From Chryseobacterium sp. (lineage in GTDB: Bacteria > Bacteroidota > Bacteroidia > Flavobacteriales > Weeksellaceae), in the NCBI RefSeq assembly GCF_008831505.1, contig NZ_CP044507.1:1550001-1614000 (forward strand): a stretch of DNA of 64,000 nucleotides, read 5' to 3'. Numbering within the stretch: position 1 is the first letter of the stretch; each line of letters begins with the position of its first letter. The translations under genes were made by a program, and so were the position numbers. Positions 18,796-27,007 of the stretch are shown here, in pieces. The notes below the pieces were generated by a model that did no database searches, was not told where the DNA came from, and saw nothing but the letters and a program-made list of their open reading frames with translations.

Positions 18796-19548
18796 ATGAA
18801 AATAGGTTTACTGGGTTTTGGAAAGACAGGAAAAGCAGTCGCGAATGTAATTCTGCAAAATAAAAATTTTCAGCTGGAGTGGGTGCTCAAACGCAGCAAC
18901 CAGCTTGAAAACAGAAATGCAGCTGAATTTCTGGGCGTAGACTCGGAAGACCCCGGACTGATAGTTTCCAGTGCCGGCATGACCGTTCCCGATCTTCTGG
19001 ATAAGTATCCTGTAGACATTATTATCGATTTCTCATCGGATTCTGGAATTCATTCCTATGGTCGCCATGCAGCACAGCGTGGCATAAAAATAATCTCTGC
19101 AGTTTCCCATTATAAAAAGACGGAGCAGCAGCTTCTGCAGGAGCTTGCAGCCCAAACGGTGGTTTTCTGGAGCCCAAACATCACGCTGGGCGTAAACTAT
19201 CTGCTGTTCGCAGCCAAATTCCTGAAGAAAATTGCTCCTGATGTGGACATTGTAATCGTTGAAGAACATTTTAAAGACAAGGACGGAATTTCCGGAACTG
19301 CAGCCAAGATTGCTGAAGCCCTGGATGTAGAGAAGTCTGAGATCAACTCAGTACGGGCAGGGGGAATCGTGGGTAAGCACGAGGTAGTATTTGGTTTCCC
19401 CTATCAGACAGTAAGGCTTACGCATGAATCCATTTCGCGTGACGCATTTGGCAACGGAGTGCTTTTTGTGGCAGGTAACCTAACCGACAAAAGCACCGGC
19501 CTTTATAATTTCGAGGATATTCTTCTGCCTTATTTTTCTACAAATTAG
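18796..19548 (+). CDS. dapB: 4-hydroxy-tetrahydrodipicolinate reductase-like protein
   Basis: 250 aa. Rossmann start GLLGFGKTGKAVA (4-16), the FSSDSG nucleotide-pocket motif, and the C-terminal RAGGIVGKHEVVFGFPYQTVRLTHESISRDAFG typical of DapB are present. DapB reduces an intermediate of lysine and diaminopimelate synthesis with NAD(P)H. The active-site block reads VEEHFKDKDGISGTA, where canonical enzymes have HHxxKxDxPSGTA: one of the paired His is replaced and the catalytic Lys is displaced. It may be a divergent but working DapB, or a paralogue with another role. Confidence 0.75.
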   Translation: MKIGLLGFGKTGKAVANVILQNKNFQLEWVLKRSNQLENRNAAEFLGVDSEDPGLIVSSAGMTVPDLLDKYPVDIIIDFSSDSGIHSYGRHAAQRGIKIISAVSHYKKTEQQLLQELAAQTVVFWSPNITLGVNYLLFAAKFLKKIAPDVDIVIVEEHFKDKDGISGTAAKIAEALDVEKSEINSVRAGGIVGKHEVVFGFPYQTVRLTHESISRDAFGNGVLFVAGNLTDKSTGLYNFEDILLPYFSTN

Positions 19549-19643
19549 CATATAAGGTTAATAATCCCGAAAAGGCAGTTGACTAAGCATAAACATTACT
19601 GTGTATTTCCTTAAATTTATACATAAATCTAAAGGATGGGGCG

Positions 19644-20157
19644 ATGCCAACACGAAGCTACAGTCTTATTCGCCGGCCACTGGGCACCTTACTTTTGCTG
19701 GTGGCTCTTAATGCCTTTGGCGGTGGCTGGTACGGAATGGCGGGAGCGGATGCTGTGCCAATATCCTGGTTGGAGGGCAGTCCTTTTCGGGACTATTTTA
19801 TTCCCAGCATGATACTGTTTGTGGTCGTAGGCGGCTCAGCACTCCTTTCAGCCATATCGGTATTTATGAGACAAAGGAAAGCACGTTTTCTCTCTTTTCT
19901 GTGTACTTACCATCATCCTGTGGCTCTCTGTGCAAATAATTATTATCGGTCATGTGTCGTGGATGCAACCTACCACAACGGCAGCAATTTTCATAATCCT
20001 TCTGTTAGCCCTTAAACTGCCGAAAAAATGGAAACTAAATATTTTAGTGAACTCCGGGCCCATCAGTATTCTACACTATTACTTTGCTTTCTTTGCGCAG
20101 CTTATATCTGGATTATTTATCCATTTCTACATATCCAAAATACCAATGAAGCTTTAA
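19644..20157 (+). pseudogene. Frameshifted membrane-protein gene
   Basis: Two overlapping frames form one membrane protein. The first (19644 onward) runs PLGTLLLLVALNAFGGGWYG... to MRQRKA with two hydrophobic segments. From about 19885 the +1 frame continues FSLFCVLTIILWLSVQII and AAIFIILLLALKLPKK, while the original frame drifts into non-membrane sequence and stops at 20015. A single-base indel near 19875-19890 would restore it. The family was not recognised. The downstream gene is also broken, so this small region appears to be decaying. Confidence 0.65.
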
Positions 20158-20333
20158 TCATTGGCGTTGCATGAGCAATTCTGACCGTTGTTTTTTAATT
20201 CTCCCTTGGGCGTATGACCGGCAAGTCATGGGATTTCCTGTTCCGCGATTTCAATCTGACTGAGGGACGCTTATGGACAGTATTCGTCCTATTCCTTACG
20301 TTGCTTCCTTTGCTTTATTTGTTAATCAAATGA
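20028..20333 (+). pseudogene. Small membrane-protein gene with two in-frame stops
   Basis: Reading from ATG at 20028 gives METKYFSELRAHQYS and a membrane segment, then TGA at 20172 and TAA at 20196; beyond them the same frame continues FSLGRMTGKSWDFLFRD and a second membrane segment (TVFVLFLTLLPLLYLLIK) to TGA at 20331. Without the two stops it would be a 101-aa protein. It overlaps the 3' part of the broken gene upstream. Both genes being damaged by different kinds of mutation argues against a single sequencing error. Confidence 0.65.
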
Positions 20334-20445
20334 TAGTAAGCAAATGTCCGCGAAGTTTTAGTGATTTTATCCTCAACTCTTAATAATCCATTTTTGACGA
20401 TAGTAAACAGGCCTTGGATTACTAATATTTTGAGGCTATAATAAA

Positions 20446-20477
20446 TTTGTTAGATTATTCTAACTTATGTAAATTTG
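20446..20477 (+). promoter_or_regulatory. Promoter with inverted-repeat operator in the spacer
   Basis: -33 TTTG (20446-20449), 20-bp spacer, -7 TAAATTTG (20470-20477). The spacer holds a perfect inverted repeat GTTAGATTATTCTAAC (20449-20464, 6-bp arms) placed where a repressor would block RNA polymerase. A second TAAATTTG lies at 20442-20449. The downstream genes are a TonB receptor and a thioredoxin-like protein. The regulator is unknown; a metal-responsive repressor of Fur type is the natural guess. Confidence 0.65.
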
Positions 20478-20495
20478 CAGCTCAAACTTTCCCGG

Positions 20496-22595
20496 ATGAA
20501 ATTGAAATTATTCTGCCTGACGGCTGTTCTGCCCTTAATGTTCCACACTCAAACCGCCTCATACGATAGTTTATCTGTGAATACATTGATCCGGGACACC
20601 ATTACGGAAAAAGTATCCTCGTCCATCGATGAAGTGGTGATTTCCGGTACTATGAAGGCAGTAAAGCGACTTGAAAGTCCAATTCCGGTGGAGGTGTACT
20701 CACCGGCATTCTTCAGGAAAAATCCTACACCTAATATCTTTGATGCGTTGCAGAACGTAAATGGGGTTCGTCCTCAATTGAACTGTAATATCTGCAGCAC
20801 CGGCGACATCCACATTAACGGACTGGAGGGCCCGTACACGATGGTTCTCATTGACGGTATGCCGATGGTAAGTTCACTGGGCACTGTGTACGGTCTTACG
20901 GGCATACCCAACTCGCTGGTTGAAAGGATTGAAATTGTAAAAGGTCCGGCATCGTCACTGTACGGAAGTGAAGCGGTGGGTGGCATCATTAACATCATCA
21001 CCAAAAAAGCGGGAAACGCACCGGCTTTCAGCGCCGATGTGATGTCTACGACATGGGCGGAAAATAATATTGATCTGGGTTTCCAAATAAAGGCCCGCCC
21101 CGGCACTACCCTGCTTACCGGAATCAATTATTACAGTTATAAGGAAGTTTCGGATATGAACAGCGACCGCTTTACCGATGTTCCGCTGCAGAAAAGGATT
21201 TCGGTTTTTCAGAAATGGAATTTCAGGTGTCCCGAAAACAAACTTTTCAGCATGGCTGCCCGGTATATGTATGAGGACCGCTGGGGCGGCGATGTACGAT
21301 GGAACCGTTCCTACCGCGGTGGAAATGAAATTTATGGGGAGAGCATCTATACCCAGCGTGCCGAACTTTTCGGTGCCTACCAGCTGCCGGTTCGGGAGAG
21401 TATGAATCTGGCTTTTTCCTTTGTACACCATGACCAGGACAGCCGTTACGGTACGCTAAGCTATATTGCAAATCAGAAAGTCGCCTTCGGACAGCTGGCC
21501 TGGGACCGCCGTTTGGGAAAACATGACCTGCTTGCAGGTGCAGCAGTGCGCTACACTTATTATGATGACAATACGCCGGCGACGGTTAATCATTCCAATA
21601 ACAACCAACCCGATAAAGTACTGTTGCCGGGAATTTTTGTTCAGGATGAAATTAAGCTGAACGACAAACACAGTGTCCTGGGAGGCCTGCGCTTTGATTA
21701 TAACCAAAGTCACGGTTCTATATTTACGCCACGATTCGCCTACAAATGGGCACCAAATGATGAAAACATATTGAGGTTCAATGCAGGCACGGGTTTCCGT
21801 GTGGTAAATCTCTTTACCGAAGACCACGCAGCCCTCACCGGTTCACGTGACATTCTGATCCTAAACGGGTTGAAACCTGAAAAGTCCTATAATGCCAATC
21901 TTAATTTCACTAAAAAATTTTATTCGGAATCCGGCACATTCCTGGGTCTTGAGGCTACCGCATTTTATACTTATTTTACCAACCGGATTGTACCGGATTA
22001 TGAAACCGATGTCAACAAGATCATTTATGACAATCTGGAGGGACATGCGGTAAGCCGCGGCCTTAGCATTAACACAGACCTGAACCACCACAGCGGAGTT
22101 AAATTCATCCTAGGGGCCACACTTATGGAAAATACCCTTTCGGAATTTGGCATGCGCAGCCACCAACTCCTTACCGAGAATTTTACCGGAACGTGGGCTA
22201 TCTCCTATAAAATACGAAGAGCCAGACTAACTCTGGATTACACCGGAAACGTATACAGTCCCATGCGTTTACCGCTTCTGGGAGATCTGGACCCACGGAA
22301 ACCTACATCGCCATGGTGGAGCATACAGAATATACAGCTCAGCTATGACGGCCTTAAAAACTGGGAAATCTACGGCGGCGTAAAAAACCTGCTGAACTGG
22401 ACGCCTAACCGTGGAAATCCATTCCTGATCGCGAGGAACCATGACCCGTTTGACCAAAACGTGGTGTTCGATCCTTTGGGTCAGGCAGTCGCTACGCCGG
22501 AAAATCCGTACGCCCTTACCTTTGATCCCACGTATGTGTACGCACCCAACCAGGGAATACGTGGATTCCTGGGTGTCAGATTTAAACTGGACTGA
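20496..22595 (+). CDS. TonB-dependent outer-membrane receptor (FepA/BtuB type)
   Basis: 699 aa from ATG 20496. An earlier TTG at 20475 lies inside the -7 promoter box, so it was not chosen. Signal peptide 1-20; TonB-box-like SIDEVVISGTM; plug domain with DIHINGLEGPYTMVLIDG, then VERIEIVKGPASSLYGSEAVGG and INIITKK; the barrel ends in LGVRFKLD. The plug contains a CxxC-type stretch (LNCNICSTGD), unusual for a receptor and of interest because the next gene, 1 bp later, encodes a CxxC thioredoxin-like protein. Likely imports a metal complex; the ligand is not known. Confidence 0.88.
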   Translation: MKLKLFCLTAVLPLMFHTQTASYDSLSVNTLIRDTITEKVSSSIDEVVISGTMKAVKRLESPIPVEVYSPAFFRKNPTPNIFDALQNVNGVRPQLNCNICSTGDIHINGLEGPYTMVLIDGMPMVSSLGTVYGLTGIPNSLVERIEIVKGPASSLYGSEAVGGIINIITKKAGNAPAFSADVMSTTWAENNIDLGFQIKARPGTTLLTGINYYSYKEVSDMNSDRFTDVPLQKRISVFQKWNFRCPENKLFSMAARYMYEDRWGGDVRWNRSYRGGNEIYGESIYTQRAELFGAYQLPVRESMNLAFSFVHHDQDSRYGTLSYIANQKVAFGQLAWDRRLGKHDLLAGAAVRYTYYDDNTPATVNHSNNNQPDKVLLPGIFVQDEIKLNDKHSVLGGLRFDYNQSHGSIFTPRFAYKWAPNDENILRFNAGTGFRVVNLFTEDHAALTGSRDILILNGLKPEKSYNANLNFTKKFYSESGTFLGLEATAFYTYFTNRIVPDYETDVNKIIYDNLEGHAVSRGLSINTDLNHHSGVKFILGATLMENTLSEFGMRSHQLLTENFTGTWAISYKIRRARLTLDYTGNVYSPMRLPLLGDLDPRKPTSPWWSIQNIQLSYDGLKNWEIYGGVKNLLNWTPNRGNPFLIARNHDPFDQNVVFDPLGQAVATPENPYALTFDPTYVYAPNQGIRGFLGVRFKLD

Positions 22596-22596
22596 T

Positions 22597-23088
22597 ATGA
22601 AATTTACTGCTGCATTTATTCTGTTTTTATTGCCTTCGATGATGTTGTCACAGAGCAATAATGAAAGCACTGATAAACATGCGCTGGAAAAAGCTGAAAT
22701 CCGTCGTGTTGCCGAACCTCGCCCGCTGCTGATATTTATAACCGCCGACTGGTGCTCTTACTGCAAGATGATGAAAAATAAAGTATTCAGTAATCCTGAG
22801 GTTGCCGGAAAATTGCAGACTGACTTTTACTTTGGTGAACTGAATGGGGAATATACAGGACCCATTGTCTGGCAGGGAGAAACCTACCGCTATGTGCCCA
22901 ATGGCCCGCGTACCGGCACACATGAACTGGCGCAGCATTTGGGTGCAGTTAACGGGAAACTTACTTATCCGACACTTGTTATAGTGGATAAAAAAGACAG
23001 GGTGCTTTTCCGGTATGCCGGATTTCTGACAGGCAAAGAAATGGTGGCGCTCCTGGATAAATTAACATCCAAACGATCAAACTACTAA
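22597..23088 (+). CDS. Secreted thioredoxin-like protein
   Basis: 163 aa. Signal peptide 1-19 (MKFTAAFILFLLPSMMLSQ), then a thioredoxin fold with the active-site motif ADWCSYCKMM (CxxC), a conserved cis-Pro region YPTLVIVD and a final helix. The start ATG is 1 bp after the receptor stop, so the two genes are translationally linked and share the operator-controlled promoter. Periplasmic; it could reduce disulfides or handle a redox-active metal brought in by the receptor (inference). Longer open frame upstream of ATG 22597 lies inside the receptor gene and was ignored. Confidence 0.85.
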   Translation: MKFTAAFILFLLPSMMLSQSNNESTDKHALEKAEIRRVAEPRPLLIFITADWCSYCKMMKNKVFSNPEVAGKLQTDFYFGELNGEYTGPIVWQGETYRYVPNGPRTGTHELAQHLGAVNGKLTYPTLVIVDKKDRVLFRYAGFLTGKEMVALLDKLTSKRSNY

Positions 23089-23089
23089 T

Positions 23090-23434
23090 TTACGCTCCCG
23101 CCTGCTTTCCAATAAACTTCCGGAACCCCCAAATTTTCCGTTTGCGCAGGTAGTTAAAGTCATGTTCGTAGCTGAAGGCTTCACGTTCGAACGAAATGGA
23201 CTGATAAGCGCGGTGCGCATTGCCCAGCCGCAGATACCAATAAAGATACTCCAGGATGTACCAAACGTAGAAAAGTACAATCAGAAGTTCGAGTTGCTGC
23301 CGCAGGTGGATTTTCTCGTGATTCAGCAGGATCCGGTTGCGGCGGAGCTCAGGGCTTCGAAGCAAAATGAAAGGATAGAGGGTGATCCCTGAAATTTTTG
23401 TATTTTTGAGAAGCCATTGCCAAATGATGATCAT
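23090..23434 (-). CDS. Small membrane protein with HEKIH motif
   Basis: 114 aa. One long hydrophobic stretch (ELLIVLFYVWYILEYLYWYL) follows a sequence NHEKIHLRQQLE that resembles the HExxH zinc motif and membrane context of M56 (BlaR1-type) peptidases. The protein is far shorter than an M56 peptidase, so it may be a reduced member with no proven activity. It begins at the divergent promoter region shared with the DUF5522 gene and ends 1 bp from the thioredoxin gene end. Confidence 0.6.
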   Translation of the reverse strand: MIIIWQWLLKNTKISGITLYPFILLRSPELRRNRILLNHEKIHLRQQLELLIVLFYVWYILEYLYWYLRLGNAHRAYQSISFEREAFSYEHDFNYLRKRKIWGFRKFIGKQAGA

Positions 23435-23471
23435 ACCACAAAGATAAAATTTTCAGCATTCCTTTTAACCA

Positions 23472-23648
23472 ATGCAAAACAATCCAATCAAAGAAAACGA
23501 GGACTTTTATTACAACGAACAGGGTTATAAGGTCTTTACAGAAGCGTATCACCTGAAGCGCGGTTACTGCTGTAAAAGCGGCTGCAGGCACTGCCCCTAC
23601 GGATACGACAAGAAAACAGACACCTTCAAGAAACCAATTAAAAAATAA
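23472..23648 (+). CDS. DUF5522 small cysteine-rich protein
   Basis: 58 aa (MQNNPIKENEDFYYNEQGYK start). The core YHLKRGYCCKSGCRHCPYGY is the hallmark of the DUF5522 family, which has four cysteines likely to hold a metal. Function unknown; conserved across Bacteroidota. It lies 7 bp before the DUF4136 lipoprotein gene. Confidence 0.85.
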   Translation: MQNNPIKENEDFYYNEQGYKVFTEAYHLKRGYCCKSGCRHCPYGYDKKTDTFKKPIKK

Positions 23649-23655
23649 GACAGTC

Positions 23656-24180
23656 ATGAAAAAATATCTTCTATTGATTTTAGCTTCGGCTACCCTGGGA
23701 CTTACTTCCTGCAGCCCTTTCAACGTGCGTTCCGACTATGCCGAAACTGCTACCTTCAGCAATTACAGGACGTATAAATTAAGGATCGACGACCTTAAAC
23801 TAAACGATATTGATAAAGACCGCGTACTGAACGAAGTTTCACGCCAACTGCAGACAAAAGGCCTGAGTGTTTCCGACAGTCCAGACCTTATTATCAATGT
23901 GAAGGCTAACCACAAAAAAATTAAAGATATCCAAAGCAGGAATCCTTACGGAATGTATGGCTGGGGCGGACCTTTCGGATGGGGTGTGGGCATGAGCCGC
24001 ACGTGGACTTCCAATCATAATGAAGGTGCACTGATCATTGACCTTATTGATGCAAAAACCAGCAAACTGGTATGGCAGGGAATAGGCAGCGGCATTTCGG
24101 TAGATTCACCGCGTTCCAAACAAAAACAGATCCCACAGATCGTAGCCGAAATAATGGCCAACTATCCGCCAAAGAAATAA
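23656..24180 (+). CDS. DUF4136 lipoprotein
   Basis: 174 aa. Lipobox GLTSC (Cys19) after a 18-residue signal; then the DUF4136 pattern (FSNYRTYKL...DRVLNEVSRQLQTKGLSV, DLIINVKA) with a glycine- and tryptophan-rich loop (GMYGWGGPFGWGVGM) and the terminal GALIIDLIDAKTSKLVWQG block. An outer-membrane-associated lipoprotein of unknown role. Probably cotranscribed with the DUF5522 gene; a strong terminator follows. Confidence 0.85.
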   Translation: MKKYLLLILASATLGLTSCSPFNVRSDYAETATFSNYRTYKLRIDDLKLNDIDKDRVLNEVSRQLQTKGLSVSDSPDLIINVKANHKKIKDIQSRNPYGMYGWGGPFGWGVGMSRTWTSNHNEGALIIDLIDAKTSKLVWQGIGSGISVDSPRSKQKQIPQIVAEIMANYPPKK

Positions 24181-24207
24181 ATTCGAATTTTCCGTATCAA
24201 CAAAGAG

Positions 24208-24241
24208 CGCCCCAGTAATTAAACTGGGGCGGTCCTTTTTT
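24208..24241. terminator. Bidirectional-type intrinsic terminator
   Basis: CGCCCCAGT (24208-24216) and ACTGGGGCG (24223-24231) form a 9-bp stem with a 6-nt loop, then GTCCTTTTTT on the plus strand. Ends the DUF4136 gene. Confidence 0.88.
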
Positions 24242-24255
24242 CCGGAACTGGTTAC

Positions 24256-24588
24256 TTACTGACCCATGAGGTCACGCAGTCTTTCCTGCATAAGTTCCTG
24301 ATCCGACAATGCGTCTAGACCTACAGTCATGATCATGATCACCATGTAAATCACTGTTAGTGCACTAAGCACAATACCTACATAACACAGGATTTTGCCC
24401 GTTTTTAAAGTCTGAAAATCGCTGTAAAGGGTTGGATTGGCCAGGTAAAGTGCCTCATCTTTCTTAGCCAGCACCAGACCAACAATTCCGCACACCAATC
24501 CGATAATTCCATAACAGCAGCATCCCAGGATGGAGATAATGCCCAATACAAGCACAAGTGTAGCATTTGGTAATTTCTGTTCGTTCAT
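24256..24588 (-). CDS. CCC-motif membrane protein (DUF4190-like)
   Basis: 110 aa. N-terminal MNEQKLPNATLVLVLGIISI then the CCCYG triple cysteine that names the group, a second hydrophobic segment (GLVCGIVGLVLA) and a third near the C-terminus. Inner-membrane protein of unknown function common in flavobacteria, typically next to a DUF2752 gene as here (22 bp upstream). Confidence 0.8.
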   Translation of the reverse strand: MNEQKLPNATLVLVLGIISILGCCCYGIIGLVCGIVGLVLAKKDEALYLANPTLYSDFQTLKTGKILCYVGIVLSALTVIYMVIMIMTVGLDALSDQELMQERLRDLMGQ

Positions 24589-24610
24589 AGATTATTGTTT
24601 TAAAATGTTT

Positions 24611-24901
24611 TTATTTGAATAAATAATCGTTCCGCATAAAATAGGAAACAACCATAATCACGGAATTCAGGATGGCCAGAATGACCAGGGCTGAAGCGTA
24701 ATTCCTTTTTTTGTCCATGAAATGCAGCGCTACAGTAATTCCGAAAACAATCAATGTGTACACTGCCGGAAAAAGCTGGAAAGCCTCTGCAAACCTGCCC
24801 TCCCAAACCATAAGCAGGGCCCGCTGCGCACCGCAACCGAAACATTCTATGCCGAATATCTTTTTATTCAGGCAGGAAACCATATAATCCTCCGCCGCCA
24901 T
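24611..24901 (-). CDS. DUF2752 membrane protein
   Basis: 96 aa. The conserved FGIECFGCGAQRALL (CxxCG plus R) and three hydrophobic segments identify the DUF2752 family. Function unknown. First gene of a two-gene unit with the CCC-motif protein. Confidence 0.8.
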   Translation of the reverse strand: MAAEDYMVSCLNKKIFGIECFGCGAQRALLMVWEGRFAEAFQLFPAVYTLIVFGITVALHFMDKKRNYASALVILAILNSVIMVVSYFMRNDYLFK

Positions 24902-24949
24902 TCTTAATTTTTATGCATTCAATAATACAACTTTTTCAGGTCTTACACA

Positions 24950-25996
24950 TTACTTTTTCGCACGGTCATACTGGTGCGGAAACGGACAGTCTGCGCCGCT
25001 GTCCAAAGCGCCCTGTATGGCCAGATAAGGATTCCTCAGGATCTCACGGGCCACAAAAATAATATCAGCCTGATTTTTCTGAAGGATTTGTTCTGCCTGT
25101 CCGGCACTGGTAATAAGACCCACGGCTCCGGTGGCAATACCGGCTTCACTTCTGATAGTTTCGGCAAAAGGAACCTGGTAACCGTCAAATACCGAGATGC
25201 GTGCACCGTGGATGTTTCCGCCGGATGAGACATCTATGAGATCTACACCTTTTTCTTTAAGCATTTTAGCCAGCTGTACACTTTCATCCAGGTCCCAGCC
25301 GTTTTTGGCATACTCCGTGGCTGGGATCCTCACAAACAGAGGATGGTCATCATCCAGGAGTTCCTGTACAGCCTCTACAATTTCGAGCAGGAAGCGACTG
25401 CGGTTCTCCAGACTGCCCCCATACTGATCCTTTCTGATGTTTGATAAAGGCGAAAGAAACTGATGAATGAGATAGCCGTGTGCAGCATGTATTTCAATAA
25501 GGTCAAAACCTGCATCTAGCGCCCTTCTGGCACCATCCCGGAAAGCCTGAACCAGACCCGTAATTTCTTCTGCAGAAAGTTCGTGCGGCGTACGCTCACT
25601 TTCCTCGTAGGGAATGGGTGACGGAGCTACGGTTTCCCAACCTTCCTCCAGCGGGATCTGTTTGCCGTTCCAGGTAGAGGCTTTACGTCCCGCATGCGCA
25701 AGCTGGATGCCGATTTTGCTCTCTGAGTGGGAATGTACAAAATCCACGATATCTTTAAGTTTTTGAGCCTGATCATCATTCCAGATGCCCATACAGCGGT
25801 TAGTGATCCGGCCTTCGGGCACCACGCCGGTAGCTTCTATAATCAAGAGACCTGTACCACCCTGAGCGCGGCTGCCGTAGTGAACAGTGTGAAAATCATT
25901 TGCCAAACCCTCTTCGCAGGAATACATGCACATGGGCGACATGACCCAACGGTTCTTCAGTTCAAGGTTCCGGAATTTTATCGGAGTATAGAGCAT
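24950..25996 (-). CDS. NADH:flavin oxidoreductase, YqjM/old-yellow-enzyme type
   Basis: 348 aa. FMN-binding TIM barrel: KNRWVMSPMCMYS at the N-terminus (Cys in the position typical of YqjM/NamA), HAGRKAS, the catalytic EIHAAHGYLIHQFLSP, GGSLENRSRF and VGLITSAGQAEQIL near the phosphate site. The family reduces activated C=C bonds with NAD(P)H; a role in stress or xenobiotic metabolism is common. Cytoplasmic. A TAACTTTA -7-like box lies at about 26020 on the minus strand. Confidence 0.9.
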   Translation of the reverse strand: MLYTPIKFRNLELKNRWVMSPMCMYSCEEGLANDFHTVHYGSRAQGGTGLLIIEATGVVPEGRITNRCMGIWNDDQAQKLKDIVDFVHSHSESKIGIQLAHAGRKASTWNGKQIPLEEGWETVAPSPIPYEESERTPHELSAEEITGLVQAFRDGARRALDAGFDLIEIHAAHGYLIHQFLSPLSNIRKDQYGGSLENRSRFLLEIVEAVQELLDDDHPLFVRIPATEYAKNGWDLDESVQLAKMLKEKGVDLIDVSSGGNIHGARISVFDGYQVPFAETIRSEAGIATGAVGLITSAGQAEQILQKNQADIIFVAREILRNPYLAIQGALDSGADCPFPHQYDRAKK

Positions 25997-26134
25997 ATTT
26001 GAATTAAATTTGGTTAAGGCGTAAAGTTAGTGATTACCGCAGGAACTGCGACAGGACCGCAACGAAGAAGCCCAAAAAGCCATGTAGAATCTAAAGAAAA
26101 AACACTTACCTTTACTTCCCCATTTTTTATATGC

Positions 26135-26614
26135 ATGCAAAAAGAAATCAAGATCCTGTTTGAGGAAATCGCAGGATATGCCGAACTGAGTGAGACCGAA
26201 AAACAACTCTTTGAGGCCGCTAAAAAAGTTCGGGAATCGGCGTATGCACCCTATTCTCATTTTAAGGTGGGTTGCGCGGTGCTGCTTGAAAACGGTGAAA
26301 TCGTGACCGGCAGTAACCAGGAGAATGCAGCATATCCGTCGGGACTCTGTGCGGAAAGGACTACCATTTACTGGACATCCGCAAATTATCCGGGAGTGAA
26401 AATGAAAAAACTTTTCGTAATTGGCGCACCCGATTCAGCACTCACCTCTGTACCTATTCCCCCTTGTGGTTCCTGCCGGCAGTCTATCCTGGAGTACGAA
26501 GCAGTGCAGGGTGATAATATCGAAATATATTTCTCTTCCCTCAGTGGCGAAATATATAAAACTTCATCTGTTCGGGATCTTTTACCCTTCTCATTTGATT
26601 CGAGCTTCCTCTAA
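26135..26614 (+). CDS. cdd: Cytidine deaminase
   Basis: 159 aa from ATG 26135; the frame is open upstream to 26030 but that part has no cdd homology. Zinc-binding motifs: LCAERTTIYW (Cys and the proton-shuttle Glu) and PPCGSCRQ (two Cys), with YAPYSHFKVGCAV at the substrate site. Tetrameric-type pyrimidine salvage enzyme converting cytidine to uridine in the cytoplasm. TACCTTTA at 26107-26114 is a possible -7 box. Confidence 0.92.
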   Translation: MQKEIKILFEEIAGYAELSETEKQLFEAAKKVRESAYAPYSHFKVGCAVLLENGEIVTGSNQENAAYPSGLCAERTTIYWTSANYPGVKMKKLFVIGAPDSALTSVPIPPCGSCRQSILEYEAVQGDNIEIYFSSLSGEIYKTSSVRDLLPFSFDSSFL

Positions 26615-26717
26615 AAAATTCAGCAAAAATAAAATTCTTTATAACTGACATTCTGTTTGTTGTAACGGCAAGTGTGCAATTTTACGCCATCTGCGTTCAT
26701 CAACATAAATTAAAGAC

Positions 26718-26725
26718 TATCTTTG
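26718..26725 (+). promoter_or_regulatory. -7 box (TATCTTTG) before the cobalamin riboswitch
   Basis: TATCTTTGCGC matches TAnnTTTG followed by the CGC seen after several other -7 boxes here. The -33 region (26694-26697) is a weak match. The riboswitch begins a few bases after the expected transcription start. Confidence 0.6.
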
Positions 26726-26727
26726 CG

Positions 26728-26885
26728 CCACTTTCAGAAAAGGGAATCACGTGCAATCCGTGAACTGTCCCCGCAACTGTAAATCACACGCCCACAGAGA
26801 TAAAACATCTGTGAAGCAATATTTTGTTTTAATTAAGCCACTGGAAACGGGAAGGCAAAACAAAGGTGAAAGTCAGGAGACCTTG
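26728..26885 (+). ncRNA. Cobalamin riboswitch
   Basis: Conserved elements appear in order: AGGGAATCACGTGCAATCCG, then ACTGTCCCCGCAACTGTAA, then GCCACTG, GGGAAGGC and the closing AGTCAGGAGACC. These are the core boxes (including the B12 box) of the adenosylcobalamin riboswitch. It lies upstream of the B12 receptor gene and, with the hairpin at 26933, should switch transcription off when cobalamin is plentiful. Confidence 0.95.
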
Positions 26886-26932
26886 CTGAAATACTTTTTT
26901 TATTAATCGCTTTCGGAGGAAAAGTCGGATTA

Positions 26933-26958
26933 CCGTGCGTTTTCACGCGTGGTTTTTT
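26933..26958 (+). terminator. Riboswitch-associated intrinsic terminator
   Basis: CCGTGCG (26933-26939) pairs with CGCGTGG (26946-26952, two G-T wobbles) and is followed by T6. It lies 47 bp after the riboswitch core and 50 bp before the btuB start, so it is placed to act as the expression platform. Confidence 0.7.
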
Positions 26959-27007
26959 ACACTTTATTTTTTCCGGTAGGCATTTACCTTAACTTAAATT
27001 TTTTTTC

